Source: Apus apus
Lineage: Eukaryota; Chordata; Aves; Apodiformes; Apodidae
Assembly: GCF_020740795.1 (NCBI RefSeq)
Contig: NC_067299.1
Span: 11,853,333-11,917,332 of the forward strand
Length of the DNA stretch: 64,000 nucleotides
Reading direction: 5' to 3'
In this document: positions 17,906-31,800 of the stretch, piece by piece
Layout: the number at the start of each line of letters is the position of its first letter
How positions within the stretch are numbered: the first letter of the stretch is position 1
Made by a program: the position numbers and the translations under genes
The notes under the pieces: generated by a model
Database searches by the model: none
What the model was told of the DNA's origin: nothing
Seen by the model: the letters and a program-made list of their open reading frames with translations, nothing else

Positions 17906-20900
17906 CAGGTCCCCTATCCTTGGCTGCAGGAAGCTGCTTCTGCACTGGAGGATTTTCTGGCAATGGGTGGGAGGTGGCAATGGGGACCTCTGGAGCCCTT
18001 GCCTCCAGAGCCAAAGGTGGCTCTACCCACCCCTTTGAGCTGGAGGCTGGACTAGAGATGTTCCAAGATCTCTCCTGTCCTACACACCTCTGATCCACCA
18101 TCCTATGCCTGGTGCCTGACTCCGCAGGGTCTCTGTCATGGCTGGCACTGTCCCCAGAGAAACCCTTTGTCCTCTGGGCAGAGCATCCATCCTTCCAGCT
18201 CAGGACTAGGGACTTTGCACAGTCCAGGAGCAGCCTGAGCCTTCCTCCTGTGCATGGGTTAGAGAGGTGTCACTGTCACAGCTCTATGTGTCCCTGGCAG
18301 CCCGGGCTGGGATGAGACACCTCCTTGTGTCGCACATGTCACTGGGACCTGGTGGCTCCATGGGATGAATCGTGACCCCAGAAACCCCCAGGGGCACTGG
18401 GGGTCAGTACCCACCTGCTTTAGTTTCCCCTGGATGTGGGGATGGGAATAAAGGGCCATTGCTCCACCTCCTTTTGCCCTCACAGACAGGGCTGATTGGC
18501 ATGCCAATACCCTCTGGCCCCTGAAAGGTGATAAAGCTGGGCAGGGAAATCCTATGGCCCTCACTTGCCAGTGGTTTTTGTAGGGTCTACATGGTATTTA
18601 AATACGGTATTTTTAAACACAGTATCAGGGATACGGCTCTCCTGATCTTCCCTGGAGCACTGCTGTCTTCCCTGATTGTCCACCCATCACTGCCAACAGG
18701 GACATGTGGGTCACATCCCTGACCAGGATGGTGGTCCTGGAGGGGACACAACAGCCTGCAGGGGGACAGACAGGGTTCATTGAGGGGCCCTGGAAAACAT
18801 CAGCCACTTCTGATGGGGAAACTTGTTTCTCCTTGGTTCTGCTGCCACCCTCCACTAGCCCTGGTGTGAACCTCTTCCTGGCAGCAGCTCTAGAGGAGGA
18901 GGTAAGTCATGCACTGTGGCTGTAGGATAGGAACTTGGGTGCTTCTAATTCCCCAGTGTCATCAGGTCCCATGGCCTAGTACCAGAGATGGGCAGCACTG
19001 GCTGGTGAAGCCTTGGCAAAGGGTTTGCTGAGACTAGTGACATGTGATAAGTTGTGGGAGAGCTCAGCTGGAGGGACGGCAGGCAGAAGACCTGTGTGGC
19101 CAGGACTTGGGGTGGGACATCCTGGGTTTGTGGGTTATGTCTGTGACTCTCTGTCCCCACTGCTATGCCACTGTCCCACTGAGCTCACCCTGTGCCCCTC
19201 AGGGGGCTAGCATGGGTTGGACATGGGGGAGGGTGGCCCCCAAGAGCTCCCAGGCCCCCCTGCCCTGACTGGGGGCTGCAGCTGCCTGGAGTGAGACAGC
19301 CTGGTGGGCAAGGACAGGTGACTCTGCTGCATGGGCTGGGGGGCTGGGAGACCCTGGCATGTGAGTTTGGAACTGGGGGAAGGGAGCAGCACATGCACTT
19401 GGAGGCTCTTTGCTGTCCTGCAGGGACTTGGCAGGAGGAGAGACCCTGGGCAGTGACCCAGGGGCAGGCAGCCCTTGGTGGCTCAGATCAAGGGAGAGAA
19501 GGCAAAAGTCAGGAATCACATCCCTGTCTTTTGCGGTGCCACTCTGAGCACAGACCCTCACCCACCTGCACCTTGTGCTCAGGATGGCTGGAGCAGCTCT
19601 TGGGGAGGGGCGGCACAATGGGGTACCCCATGTGGCTCATCTTCTCCATGCTGGGAAAAATTCATATCCCCAACTTGGAGGCTGCTTCAGAGACTGGAAA
19701 GCACAGCCTCCCTGCCTGGCTGCTGCCTCTGCAGATCCTTCAGGGTGGTTTTTGGAGTGGACCCTTCACAGGTTTGTCCCCCCCCGAGCCATTTCATTTG
19801 GTGTTCCTTGGCCCAGCCTCTGGGCTGGGAAAGCCCCAAAACTCGACCCATTGCAATAGAAAGAACTAAAAATAACAGTTCTCATGGTAGATGCAGAAAA
19901 GCATGCAAACATGTGGCCTCTGAACCTGCTAAGGGCTGAGGACTGGGCTGACTCCCCATCTCCCTCCCATGCCCAGCTGACACCCTGTGGTCTCTGTGAC
20001 CCCAAATCATCCCCCCCTCTGAATCCCCTTGGTATAACCAAAGACACCAGGACTTGCCTTGAAACTGGGGCAGTGGTGGGTGCAGACAGGGGGAAGCAGG
20101 CAGCGCCCCATGGGTGCAGGCAGTGTGGAGACAAGGGGTTAACCTCCCCATGCTGTCCAGATGCAGCATCCTGGGCTGGGCCTTTTCCATCTTGTTTTGG
20201 TTTGGAGGAAAAAAAAGCTTTGGCAGCAGTGGAGCCGCTTCCTAAAATAACTCCAATTACCTCCCCCGGCAATTACAGAGCCCTGGTCCCCAGTAGCAGC
20301 TTGGAGTGACTTCTTGGCCCTGCTGTGCTATGCCAGGACCCAGTGATGCTGCTGCTAGCTGGGCCAAAGGGACTGGGAAACTCTCAGCAGCACCAGCATC
20401 CCTCAGCATCACCATTGCTCCCACTACATGATTCCGCTGCTGAGAAAAATGCAGCCCCTCACATGGTCCCTTCAGCTTTTGGTGCTCTCTTTAAAGCCCA
20501 GCTGCTGGCCTCAGCAGGCACTGGGCTCCCAGAGCCAGGCCTTGGCAAGCTGATGGGTGCTCCAGACTGTGCCTGCCAGCACTGCTGAGAACACCCAGCT
20601 CATGACTGTGGTGCCCCACCTGCCCTCCCACCCCTTGTGGGGTTCAGTGCTGCTACTTGAAGGGCAGCAAGAGACAGCACTGAGCTCCTGTAGCCCCTGA
20701 GCTAGTAATCCCCAGTAATCTGGGAGGAAAACAGCTGATGCAGGGATTAGAGATGCAAACAGCTGCCCTTGGCCTACCTGCCCCTGCCTGCCCCCCTGCC
20801 TGCAATGCTGCCTGCAGTTCCCTGCCTGCCAGTGAGCAAAGGGCTGCCAGGCCAGCGGGCTCACTGCCCAGCCACCCCAGATGGACTGGGTCCTGGTGGC

Positions 20901-21719
20901 TTCTGGGACTCCCCTGCACTGCATTGAGCCTACAACAGTTATTTATGGGAATAAAGGGAACCTGGAGCCATCTGACAGGAACCTGGCTCTGTAACACAGA
21001 CAAGGTCTTGGGCATTGACAATGTTGGGGACAAGACTAAGACGGTCCCTGTGGAGTCACCCAGCCTCAGTGGGAGTCTCTGGGTGGGGCTTGGTCTGGCT
21101 TTTGCTGCTGGTAAATTACCACCAGGTTGGGAAACTTGGGCAGGGAGGAGCTACCCATGAGAGGGGTGCTGTGGGGACACGTGGCCTCTCCTCCCCCAGC
21201 ATGGGGTGCTTTTGTGGGAGATGAGAACAGCCTCAGGGGGTGCTGGACTGGGAGGCTGAAATCTGGCTGAAAAGAGGCTGCCTGAGCCTCTGCCAGCCAC
21301 TCACCATAGGGTCCAGCTGCCACTGGCCAAGGCTCCCCAACCCCTTTCACTGTCAGGACAAGAGCACCCCAGGTCAGCCTGGCTGTGCCAGTGCCCCTGC
21401 TGCCCTCAGGAAGGACAGGGGACACAGCCACGTGCCAGTAGCATTCACTGCCTTGGGAAGTATGGATCTGGGGCTGGTGTCGTCCAGGGAAGGGGCCATG
21501 ACCTGGAGCATAGACTAGAGATGGGGACAGGGTCTCTGGTTCCCTCTGCCAGGTTTTCTGCCCACCAGCGGGTGGCAGCTGAGCCGAGGCAGGGCTGTGA
21601 GCAGGATCGCCCAGCACCAGCCCTGGGAAAGGCCTGGAGAGGGGGAGGTAGGCTGGGATTTTGCAGAGGGAGCACTGGGAAAAACTGGGACCAGTTGTTT
21701 CATGCCCAGTGCATTCCCT
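17906..21719. other. Intergenic spacer upstream of SEPTIN4, nothing recognised
   Basis: About 3.8 kb of moderately GC-rich DNA with no recognisable exon, RNA gene or repeat family. Several open frames of 60-180 codons occur on both strands, as expected for GC-rich DNA, without known motifs. A noncoding transcript or distant upstream SEPTIN4 exon cannot be excluded. Confidence 0.4.
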
Positions 21720-22165
21720 GGTACGTAGTGCTCGATGTGTGATGCCAGCATGTTCGCCTGGTGCTCAGTACCTGGTACATGGTTCCTGGTACCAAAGACC
21801 CACCCCAGTGCCCAGTCCTCCCAGTAATCAGAGGCTGGTGCCCAGTGCCTTCTGCCCCATACCTGGTACTTGTGCTAGTGCCCCTGGCAGGAGGTCACTC
21901 CCTGGTGCTGGGGCTGTTCCCTCTCGGCTGCACCCGTGCCCGGTGCTGGGGCCCAGTGTCAACGCCTAGTAACTAGTGCAGATGTTCTGTCCCCGGCAGC
22001 CAGTGCCCTGTACCCAGGCCCTGGAGCCCCCTGCCTGCTGCTGCTGCTGCCTTGTACCCACTGCCCCGTGTCCGGTGTGCGGTGCCCGGTGCTGATGCCG
22101 GTGCCCGGTGTTCGCTCAGGTCCCGGTCCCTGGTGCCGGTGTCCGGTGCCGGTGGTGCCAAGGGT
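21720..22165. repeat. Degenerate GGTGCCCGGTGC-type tandem repeat at the edge of the SEPTIN4 CpG island
   Basis: Short words such as CTGGTACC, GGTGCCCAGTGC, GGTGCCCGGTG and GTCCGGTGCCGGTG recur every 10-15 bases. The left part is less CpG-rich and the right part more so, as if the same repeat had lost CpG on one side. It merges into the CpG island at about 22060. Confidence 0.55.
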
Positions 22166-22860
22166 CCGCCCTCGCCCCACCCCCCGCACCGCCCCGGGCT
22201 CCCCCCGCCCCCGCCGCTGCTATTTCTGCTAATCCCGGCGGCGGGCCCGGCCGTGCCGTTCAGCAGCCGCTGCTCTCGGACGGCGCTGGGCGCCGCAGCC
22301 ATGGTAAGGCCAGCGGCGGGGGCGGCCGGGCCAGCTGCACCGCCCCGCAGCGCCCGGGCCCAGGCCCGCTCCGCATCCCGGTGCCCTCCGTGAAGGTGAC
22401 GGCGCGGCGGGGCTGGGGCGGGCCGGGGCCGCCGGTGCCGCAGCGGGGCGGGGGGAGCACGGGCAGCGAGGCAGCACCTGACCGGTCCCGGCGGGCAGCG
22501 TCCCGGGACCAGCCCTGGGGGAGATGGGGGGCGGGGGGTGCCCCGGGATCGCCTGCCCGCCTCCCCGCACCGCGGCATCGGGGCGGGCGTCTCCCGAAAG
22601 GCGATGCTACCTCCGAGAGGTACTCGAGGCACCTGCGTGTCCCCGCGGCACCCCTGGGGTGTCTCTATGTGGGCGGGGGCTGCTCTCGGCGACGTGGGGT
22701 GTTCCGATCCGAGCATCGGTCACTCCCCATCCCCCCGCCTTTGGCCGGTCCCTCCGGATGTGGTCCCGGTCGCTGCCAGCCTGGCCGGGCCTCCAGCGGG
22801 GACCGTGACACCCGCCCGGAGCCCAGCGCGCTTTGAAGCTGTCGCTGCAGTTACCGGCAA
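22060..22860 (+). promoter_or_regulatory. SEPTIN4: CpG island, candidate SEPTIN4 promoter
   Basis: A dense CpG block of about 0.8 kb surrounds a well-placed CAGCC-ATG-GTAAGG at 22301-22309, where the start codon forms the last three bases of a possible exon. No TATA box is visible. It is the only strong CpG island upstream of the SEPTIN4 coding exons on this strand. Confidence 0.5.
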
Positions 22861-25800
22861 GGTCCGGAGGCACCAGCAGCACTCCCGGCTCAACAGCAGC
22901 CCGTCTTGCAATCGCTTGTGCTGCCCCTCTTTAGTGGCAGCAGGTCCCCAGGAACCGCTCCCCGGGGCCACGTTCCTCTGAGGACATCAAGGCACTTGCC
23001 GTGCAAAGGGTGGGGATGGACGTGGAGAGTCATGTCTCACGTGGCACTTCTGGGAACCGTCCTTCCCTTGCAGCCCCCGTGGGAACAGGGCCATCATATT
23101 TATCTGGAGTGGGAAACACTGAAATCAGACAGGGGGGCAGCTGGCAGAGTGTGTCACACCCAGCTCTGGCCAGCGCCTTCCTTTGGGGCTGGACAAGAGC
23201 CAGGCTTGGAAACATCCTGGCAGGGGAGATCAACAGAGAGGAGCTGGGTGCCCTCGGTCAAGATTGTGGGGTGAGCTGGGGCTGGAGGGCATATGGACAC
23301 ATCCAGAAGGACACATGGAAATGGAGCCATTGCCCTCAACACTCCACCCACATCCCTCTGTTCCCAAAGCACTCCATGTCTTGCCCAGAGAAGTGGGTTG
23401 AGCAATGGTTTCCCTCGATCTCTGCTCCTGGCTCTTAGTGGGCTGGATTTTCTTGTCTGTCCTTACATGCTGAGTTGCCACCTTGTTTGCAGCCTGAACA
23501 GGCTCCACTGTCACTAGCCAGCTCACAGGGACCCACCACATGTGGTCCCATCCTGGGGTCCCTGTGAGAGCACTCACAGGTCCTTCAAGCTGGAATATTC
23601 CCTGCAGTTCCCAGGAGTGTGTCGGAAAGGCTCATCCTGTGTGTATGCCTACCTGGTGCCCACCCTGTACAGAGTGGGCACCCTTGCACCTGTGGGGTGC
23701 CCAACGCCCTGCTGCTGTCAAAGCTGTTAGTGGACTCAGTTTCCCAACTGGGTGCTACCAATGGCGTCGGAGGGGAGAGCTGTGGGTAAGAAACTCTAAT
23801 TGCAGTGGTGGGAGCACCCCTAGCATCTGGACACAGTCAGAGCAGGCACAGCCCATGTGGTCACTGCCCTGGGGAAGAACCAGGCTCATCCTGGCAGAGC
23901 TGGGCTTCAGTGGGGCCCACCATGCCAGTGTCCCATGTGGATCTTGGGCCTTTGGGACAGGTCATTTTTGTCTGGGGTGCTCAGCTGTCATGTCACGGTG
24001 GAGCAGCATGTGCTGTGGGTAGCACATCTGAATGGGCTGGGGACACCTCAGCCAGCCTAACTGGTGAGGACAGCACTTCACTGGGACATTCCCTTCCTTT
24101 CCCTGTAAAATAGGCTGGGAAAACACAGCCCATGGGAATGTGGCATCCAGCAGAAAGATGCTAACAGATAATCGGAGTCTTTCCCAGCTTGGGCTTTGCC
24201 TGCTGCCCCTGTGCCCCCCCTCTGCCCTGGTCCCCAGGCTGTCACAGTGCGGGGAAGGTGTGATGCAGTGTGACAGGCGGGGATGCTGCAGAGCGTGTGC
24301 CACCTCGATGGAGCTGCCAGGCTGGTGACAGCCCCGGCGCCGAGTGCTGGCTCGTGTGCAGCCGGGCGGGTAATCCGCTTATGGGAGCACTGGCACTGCC
24401 CCGGGGCCCCACTGCGGAAATCCCTGCTCCTGCGGGAGTGTGGGGTGGGACAGTTGGAAAGCGGTGGGTGTTGTAGGAGAACTGTGCTAGCACCAGGCAG
24501 GGGGTCTTGGGGGGTAAGGGGCACCCCTGGCCCAAGGGTGGGGGGGTGCTGCAGCCAGTGGGGAAGGGGTTGCAAAGCCGTGGGGTCATGCAGCGTCAGC
24601 CAAGGGTGGTGGCACTGCTTCCCTGGGATGGAACTGAGAAGGGACAGCTGAAGCTGGCTGGGCATAGTGGGGTCTCTGTCACCGGCCTTGGGTGGCTTCA
24701 AAGCTGGATGGGGGGAGATCGAGCACTGGGGTGAGGAGTATGGTTGGGATCCAGGGAAGCTGGGGACCAGCACAGAGACATTCAGGCCACTCTGCGTCCG
24801 CAGGCTCGAGGTTCACTGCACCTGTCCCTGCACCAGCTGATGCTTCAGGGCTTTTTAGTGCTTCCTTGATGAGTGCAGATCTTCTGCAGCCACACAAACC
24901 CAGCTCTGTGCCCAGGCTGCTCTGATGCATCTCGACATGCATCAAGGTGAATCACTGTTCCCGGTGACCCCCCATTGTGACAGTTTGGGTCGCCTTGCTG
25001 CCACCCACAGCTCTTTCTGCAATGCCATCAACCCTTTGCATCCCCAAGGAAGCTGGGGAAGCCAAGGCAGGATCTAGAATCATAGAATCATAGAATGGTT
25101 AGAGTTGGAAGGGACCTTAAAGATCACCAGTTCCAACTCCCCTGGATGGGCAGGGACACCTCCCACTAGATCAGGCTGCTCAGAACCCCATCCAGCCTGT
25201 CCTTGAACACTTCCAGGGATGGAGCTTCCACAGCTTCACTGGGCAGCCTGTTCCAGTGTCTCACCACACTCACACTAAGGAGTTTCCTCCTGATCTCTAA
25301 CCTAAATCTTTCTTATTTCAGTTTAAAACCATTACCCCTTGTCCTCTCACTACAAGTTCTTGAAACAAGGCCTTCCCCAGCTTTTCTAGAGCCCCTTCAG
25401 GTACTGGAAGGCCTCTGTGAGAGCTCTGACCTCTGGAGCTTCTGCCAGGGATCTTGAGGCAGGAATAATCCCTGCTTCTTCCAGCCCAGAATTGGGTCCT
25501 TTCCAGCCAGAGCAGCAACTTGGAGCTGCGTGGGGAAGCTTTAACTTTCAGGTGCAAAAATGTTGAGTTTTCTAACAGTTGTTCATGGAAAATTGGTTTT
25601 CTCCCCTCTAAAGAGGCTGAAGGGACCTTCTGGGGTAGCTCCAACTCCAAGGTGGGAAGTGGAAGAGGACGTAGTGTGCACCAGGATGGAGGAGGTTTCT
25701 GTCCTGGGATGGAGGAGGTTTTTGTCCTAGGACGGATGTGTTTCCAAGGGCTGAATGTCCTACTGGGCTGTAGCTAAGCTCATCCCAGGGGGACTGGTGA

Positions 25801-28800
25801 TGATGACAGTGGTGGTGGTGGTCACACAGTCCCCCCCAGGACCTGCCTTGCCACTTGCTTTGCCAACAGTGTTTGCTGGTCCCTGACATCTCGACAACGT
25901 GCAGGAGCTGAGCTCGGCTCTGCCTCAGGGCTCTCTCTCCCCTCCTGTCCACGCCCCCCCCCCGCCACCCCCCCGGTCCTGTCCCCCAGCACCTGTGGGG
26001 GCCGTGCCTGGCTGCCGGATGCTGTGGGCGCCAGGGCCACGGTGCCTGCCCAGGGTGGGGTTATGCTAATGCTGCTCTCCAGTTCCCCACCCTCAGCACA
26101 GCCGGTGCCACTCCGCATCCACCCCGGCCGCCGTGACACTGTTTCTGCCATGGCCACCTGCCCTGAGCTGCCGCCTGGACAAGAGGTACAGGGGCAGAGT
26201 CCCCCCCCCGGCAGGGCCGGAGAGGGGACAGCTGGGAATGGGGGACCTCGGATGTGCCACAGCTGATGCTCCATTTCTGGGCCAGCCTTGCTGGGGGACG
26301 CACTCCCGGCAGGACCCCCAAGGACTTGATGCAACCCACCTCATTCCGCAGCATCGCCACGGCCATCAGTTTCTCTGGGGTGGGGGACGAGGGGATGGGG
26401 GGGGAGTCCCGAGAGGCCGGAGCCCTGTGGGATGGGGGCTGAAAGCATTTGGCAGTGTCAGTGTCATTTCCCACCCCTGTGGTGCCCTGGCTAGGCTGTG
26501 CTGTGGTGGGGGCTGGTGCTGAGCTCCCCTTCTAGGTCAAGGTCGGTGAGGAGGAGGATGCTGTGGTCACAAAGACCCGCTGAGTACTATCGATCAACTG
26601 GGGGAGGGGGAGAAGGGGGATGCTGGTGGCTGTGGGGACACCCGGAGGCAGGCTGTGAACACGCAGCCCCACAGCGCCACGACCTTGTTTCCAGCCCAGT
26701 AACTCGGTGCATCGCGCCGTGCCACAGGCGTGGGTGCGCTCCGCTGGGGGAGCAGGGACACAGGAAGGGGGGGGACGTGTCCCCATGGAGGGCTGTCGCC
26801 CTGAAGCCCTGATCTGGGGGGTGACTGACCCCCAGATGTGAGCCTGCAGGGTGGGGGGCTCCCCAAGGTCCTGTGGTCTCACTGCCCGTGGGGCTGGGGT
26901 CTCCTGGCAGTTGTGGTGGCATGGGGTCAGGGACCCCAGGGTTGGTCCCATGGAGCTGCTGCCGGACATATCCTTGGGAACACATCTCCTGCCAGTGCTT
27001 GTAAACAGGATGTGGAGCCGTCCCAGTTCCAGCATCCCCATCCCAGCCCTGCCACCCCATGGAGTCACTGCTGTGGGAGCTGCTGCTCCCAAAGCTGCTG
27101 TCTGCACCAGTCCCGGGACAGGCAGAGCCAAAGCAAGGGAGCATTGCGGGTCCAGTGTGGGCATGGACACAGCCTGAGCATGGGGTCTGTAGCCCCTCTG
27201 CACAAGGGATGTCCTTTTGCCCCTAAGCCCTTTGCACACGGGTTGGTTGGGAGCCCCTTGGGCTGTCACCCACACTGAGACATGGCGAGCAGGCAGGCAG
27301 TGGGGCTCAGGCAGACCCCTGCCACCATATGCCAACCCCCTGGCTCTGGGTCCCCTGCCAGCTCCTCCGCCACTGCAGTTCATCTCTTGGTGTCTTTCTG
27401 TCCTCCTTGGTGTGCCCTCCCCATCCTCCTGGCAGGCCATGGGGTTTGTGGGGGCCCTGGCTACTCCAGAAGACTTGGATGAGCAGCAGGGGGCCCAGGG
27501 GGAATGTCCTTGTCCCCTGGAGTGCCAGGAGCCAGCTGCCATCTCACTGCCACAAGCTGTAAGCGCCCTGGGTGCATGGGACCATGACTATCCCCACTGT
27601 AATCCCCATGGTGTCCCTGTTGCTGTCTCCAGGGTGGTGGCTCTTCCCCTGGGGTGGCTGTGTATCATCCCTCCCCTGCCCCCCATCCTAGAAGTGCATG
27701 TGTCTGGCTGCTGTGGCCTGGGAACTCATGAGGTCGAGGTGGGTGATGCTACCTGAGGTGGGCACTGCCACCATTGGTGTCACCTCCTCTCTTGGTCCCT
27801 AGATAAAGCGTTTCCTGAAGGAGGACTCGGAGGAGGCTGAACTGACCCAGTTCCTGCGGGATTGCCCAGCAGCTAACAGCTCCAGGAAGGTGGAGCCACC
27901 AGAGAACAGGCAGGAGCCTGGCCACCCATCCTGCGGAATGGGCCGGGTCCCCCCTGACGAACCCACCGATGAGAGGGATGCCAGGATCTTCTCCCGGTCT
28001 CGGCCCTCGGATTTGCAGCAGCACATTGCTGCCCCCCCCACCCCCCAGCCCCAACCGTCCGCGGAGCCCCTGGGGGCAGTTGGACCCCTACGACTCCTCT
28101 GAGGTGCAGGATGCATCCATGGGGAGGGGATGTGGGGTGAGGGGCTGCAGAAGTCATGGCGGGGGATGTCCCCACCCTCCCAACCCAAGGAGTCCAGGCA
28201 GGCTGGGCCATGTCCTGCAGCATTCCCTCCCATCCATGTGGACAGAGGGAAGGAGTTGGCCTGCCAGGATGGGGGGGTGGCATAGTGGTGTCCCCTGTCC
28301 CACATCCTCTCTGCCTGCAGGATGACAAGGAGTACGTGGGTTTTGCTACACTGCCCAGCCAGGTCCATCGGAAGTCGGTGAAGAAGGGCTTTGACTTCAC
28401 CCTCATGGTAGCAGGTACAGAGGGGCTGAGGCTGACAGTGGGGATGCTGACCCAGCTCAGGATCCCAAAATTCATGGAGCTGGGTGGGGCACCAGGTGTT
28501 TTCCCTCACCCTTGTCCTCCTGTCCCAGGGGAATCCGGGCTAGGCAAGTCAACCCTGGTCAACAGCCTCTTCCTGACAGACATGTATAGAGACCGCAAGC
28601 TGCTGAACGCTGAAGGTGAGAGGGGACAGTCCCAGCCACAGGGTGTTCTGGGTGTCCCAGGGTGGCTAGCAGAGTTCTGTGCCCCTCCTGGAGTGCTGCA
28701 GCGCCTCTCCCTGCCCAGCTGGGCACCTCGGGCTCTCTGAATCTGCTTGTGGTGCTGTGCCAGCTGCCTGCCTGTGCTAGGGGCTGCTCCAAGGCAGCAG

Positions 28801-31800
28801 AGCCCTCCACTGCCTGGCACAGGAACCCCCCACAGGGACTTTGTCCCTGCTGGGAAAACAAGCCTCAGCTTGCTGGGGACCAGCTGAAGCCACAGCAAAT
28901 CCAGAGGGGCTGCACACAGTCAGGATCCAGGGCACGGGGCTGAGTCAGCTGCCACCAGTTTTGGAACTAACATTGCCCAAGCTTGCCCAAATCATCAGGA
29001 GTTCAAGGCAGTTGATTGATTTGTTTTGAGGTAGTTGTTTGATTTGTTTCCGTTGCTCAGAGCAGAAGCCAAAATGCCTGTGGCCACATGCACGTGACGC
29101 AGTGGGAGCATCTTTGGGAACATGGGGACAGGGAGGGATCCTGGGGGTGAAGGGGAATGTGCAGTCCCAGAGCCTTGGGGTCACATGTGGGGATACACCG
29201 ATCTGCAGCTGCTCCCACAGTGATGCCTGGCCCCAGCAGACCCCTGTGTTGCTTAAATCAGCCTGTGACAAAGCCACTGAGGGAGGAGTGCACATCCATG
29301 TTGGGATGCAGGAGGCTGTGGCACAGAGCATCTTAGTGCTGGACCTGGTGTCTGTGCGGGCTCATCCTGCAAAGCCCCACCCCAGCCCCCCAGGGGCTGC
29401 AGCATCTCCCTGTGTCACCCCCATTGTCCCTCACCCGGGGTGTCCCCTGCTGCCTCTGTCTCCTGCTGCTGCAGAGCGTATCACGCAGACAGTGGAGATC
29501 ACCAAGCATGTGGTGGACATTGAGGAGAAGGGTGTCAAGCTGCGCCTGACCATCGTGGACACGCCTGGCTTTGGTGACGCCGTGAACAACACTGAGTGGT
29601 GCGTCCCATGGGGGGGGTGACAGCCAGGGCTCCTGGGGCTGGCCAGAGCCAGCAGCTCCTCAGGGTGAGATGCTGAGCCATGGGAGGTGTTGAGCTGGAA
29701 ATCCAAGGAAAGACTTGGGTCCTGCAGGGATGCTGATGTCACCTCTTTGTCCCTTCAGCTGGAAGCCAGTGGCTGACTACATCGACCAGCAGTTTGAACA
29801 GTATTTCCGTGATGAAAGCGGCCTCAACCGGAAAAACATCCAGGACAACCGCGTCCACTGCTGCATCTACTTCATCTCACCCTTCGGCCATGGGTACAGG
29901 CAGCCCCTACCTGCGCAGCTGGGATGAGGGGTGCTGGGGAAGGGGCTCAGTGGGATGGTGTTCACTGGGCCCCCCTACAGGCTCCGGCCCCTGGATGTGG
30001 AGTTCATGAGAGCCCTGCACCAGCGGGTGAACATCGTGCCTGTGCTGGCTAAGGCTGACACCCTGACCCCTGCTGAGGTGGAGCGTATGAAGAATAAGGT
30101 ACAGTGAGGTCAGCCCAGCCTTGAGCCACCCCAGCAGGTCCCTGGAGAGGGGGTGCCCTTGGGGCTGGGGTTCTCTCTTGGCTGGGAGGGTTGGGGAGGC
30201 CGGTCTCTCCATCCCCTGCCTGGATTTTGCCATGGAGCATCCTCCATGTTTGAAGCACTGTAGGGGATCATGTTGTCCACACAGGCACCAAGGACACATC
30301 TCCCTTGGGCTGAGATGGGGTCTGGAAGGGTCTGGGGCTGGGGGGGTATCCATGACATCTAGTCTTGGGGGACACGCTTTTGTGGGAGGGGACACAGGGG
30401 AACACTGGCACTGTGTGGCACTTCTCATCCCCTTTCTGAGGGCCAGAATCCTCCCTTCAGCATGGCTGTCTGCCTTCAGATCCGAGAGGAGATCGACCAG
30501 TATGGCATCCGCATCTACCAGTTCCCAGAGTGTGACTCGGATGAAGATGAGGAGTTCAAACTGCAGGACCAGGCGCTGAAGGTGGGTCTGGTACCTCCAG
30601 CACCATCCTGGGGGGAGCAGAGCCCCATGACCAGACACGTCATCCTGGGGTACCCTTAGGATTCTGGGGACCATGCAAGCTCTCCTGCAGCCCCAGTATG
30701 GTGGTGTTGGTACATGTCACCAAGACCCCACAGGTGCCATCTGCAGCTTGGGGGCTGGTCTGGAGAAACCCAAGCCATGACTGTCGCTGTCCCCCCAGAT
30801 GGGGGCTGTACAAGGTCAAGGAGATGCATATAGGCCATGGTGGACAGGAACAAGCCCTGCTAAGCCCTGCCATCCTCTTGCAGGAGAGCATCCCCTTCGC
30901 TGTCATCGGCAGCAACATGATCGTGGAGGCCAAAGGCAGGCGTGTCCGTGGGCGCCTCTACCCCTGGGGCATTGTAGAAGGTAATGTTGGGCTGTGTCCC
31001 TGCATCCTTCTGGCCTTTCAGGGGCATCATGCGCCCCGTTTCCATGCTGCTCTGCCCTGGGGGAGTTTGGGGGGATGTGGGGGGCTAGCTGTAGCCTCCT
31101 GACCTCGGGCTCCTCCACAGTGGAGAACCCGTCCCACTGTGACTTTGTGAAGCTGCGGACGATGCTGGTGAGAACCCACATGCAGGACCTCAAGGACGTG
31201 ACTCGGGAAACCCACTACGAGAACTACCGCACGCAGTGCATCCAGAGCATGACCCGCATGGTGGTGAAGGAGAGGAACCGCAAGTAAGGGGCTGGGAGGG
31301 GCTGCCAGGCTGGGAGGGTGTGGGGAGGCATTTTCTCTCTTTGGGGTGACCCCAGCCCATGGCGAGTGGTCATCTTGGGGGACTGGAGTTGTGTGTGGGT
31401 CTGTGCTGGGCAGCATGGTGGGCCAGGCAAGGGAGCCTGTGATAAGGTGGGGTTCCTGTGCCACTGGGCTGGGACTAGCTTGGGGGGGAGGCTTTGGTAG
31501 CAAGGGGGACCCTGTGTCCCCCTGGGGATGGATGTATCTCAGGGGGATGCTGCAACAGTGAGGAGAACCCTGTGTCCCCCCTGGGCTGGGGGTGGAGGGT
31601 GAGGAGCAGGATGCTGCAGCAGTGAGGTGGACCCTGCATCCCTGCAGGTTTGGGGGCTGCAGCAGGAGTCAGGCAAGCAGCCAGTGCTGCTGCTTTCCTG
31701 CCAGTATCCTGTCATCTCCCTTAGCCCCCCCCAAGGTGCTGGGGGAAGCCCCCTGGTGGGGGCTGGAGCTCTGCGAAGGGGTGGGGAGAGGGTCCTGGTG

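Noticed and set aside
26532-27542. 336-codon minus-strand frame in SEPTIN4 intron 1
   Set aside because: No recognisable domain, no splice context, composition typical of GC-rich intron sequence.
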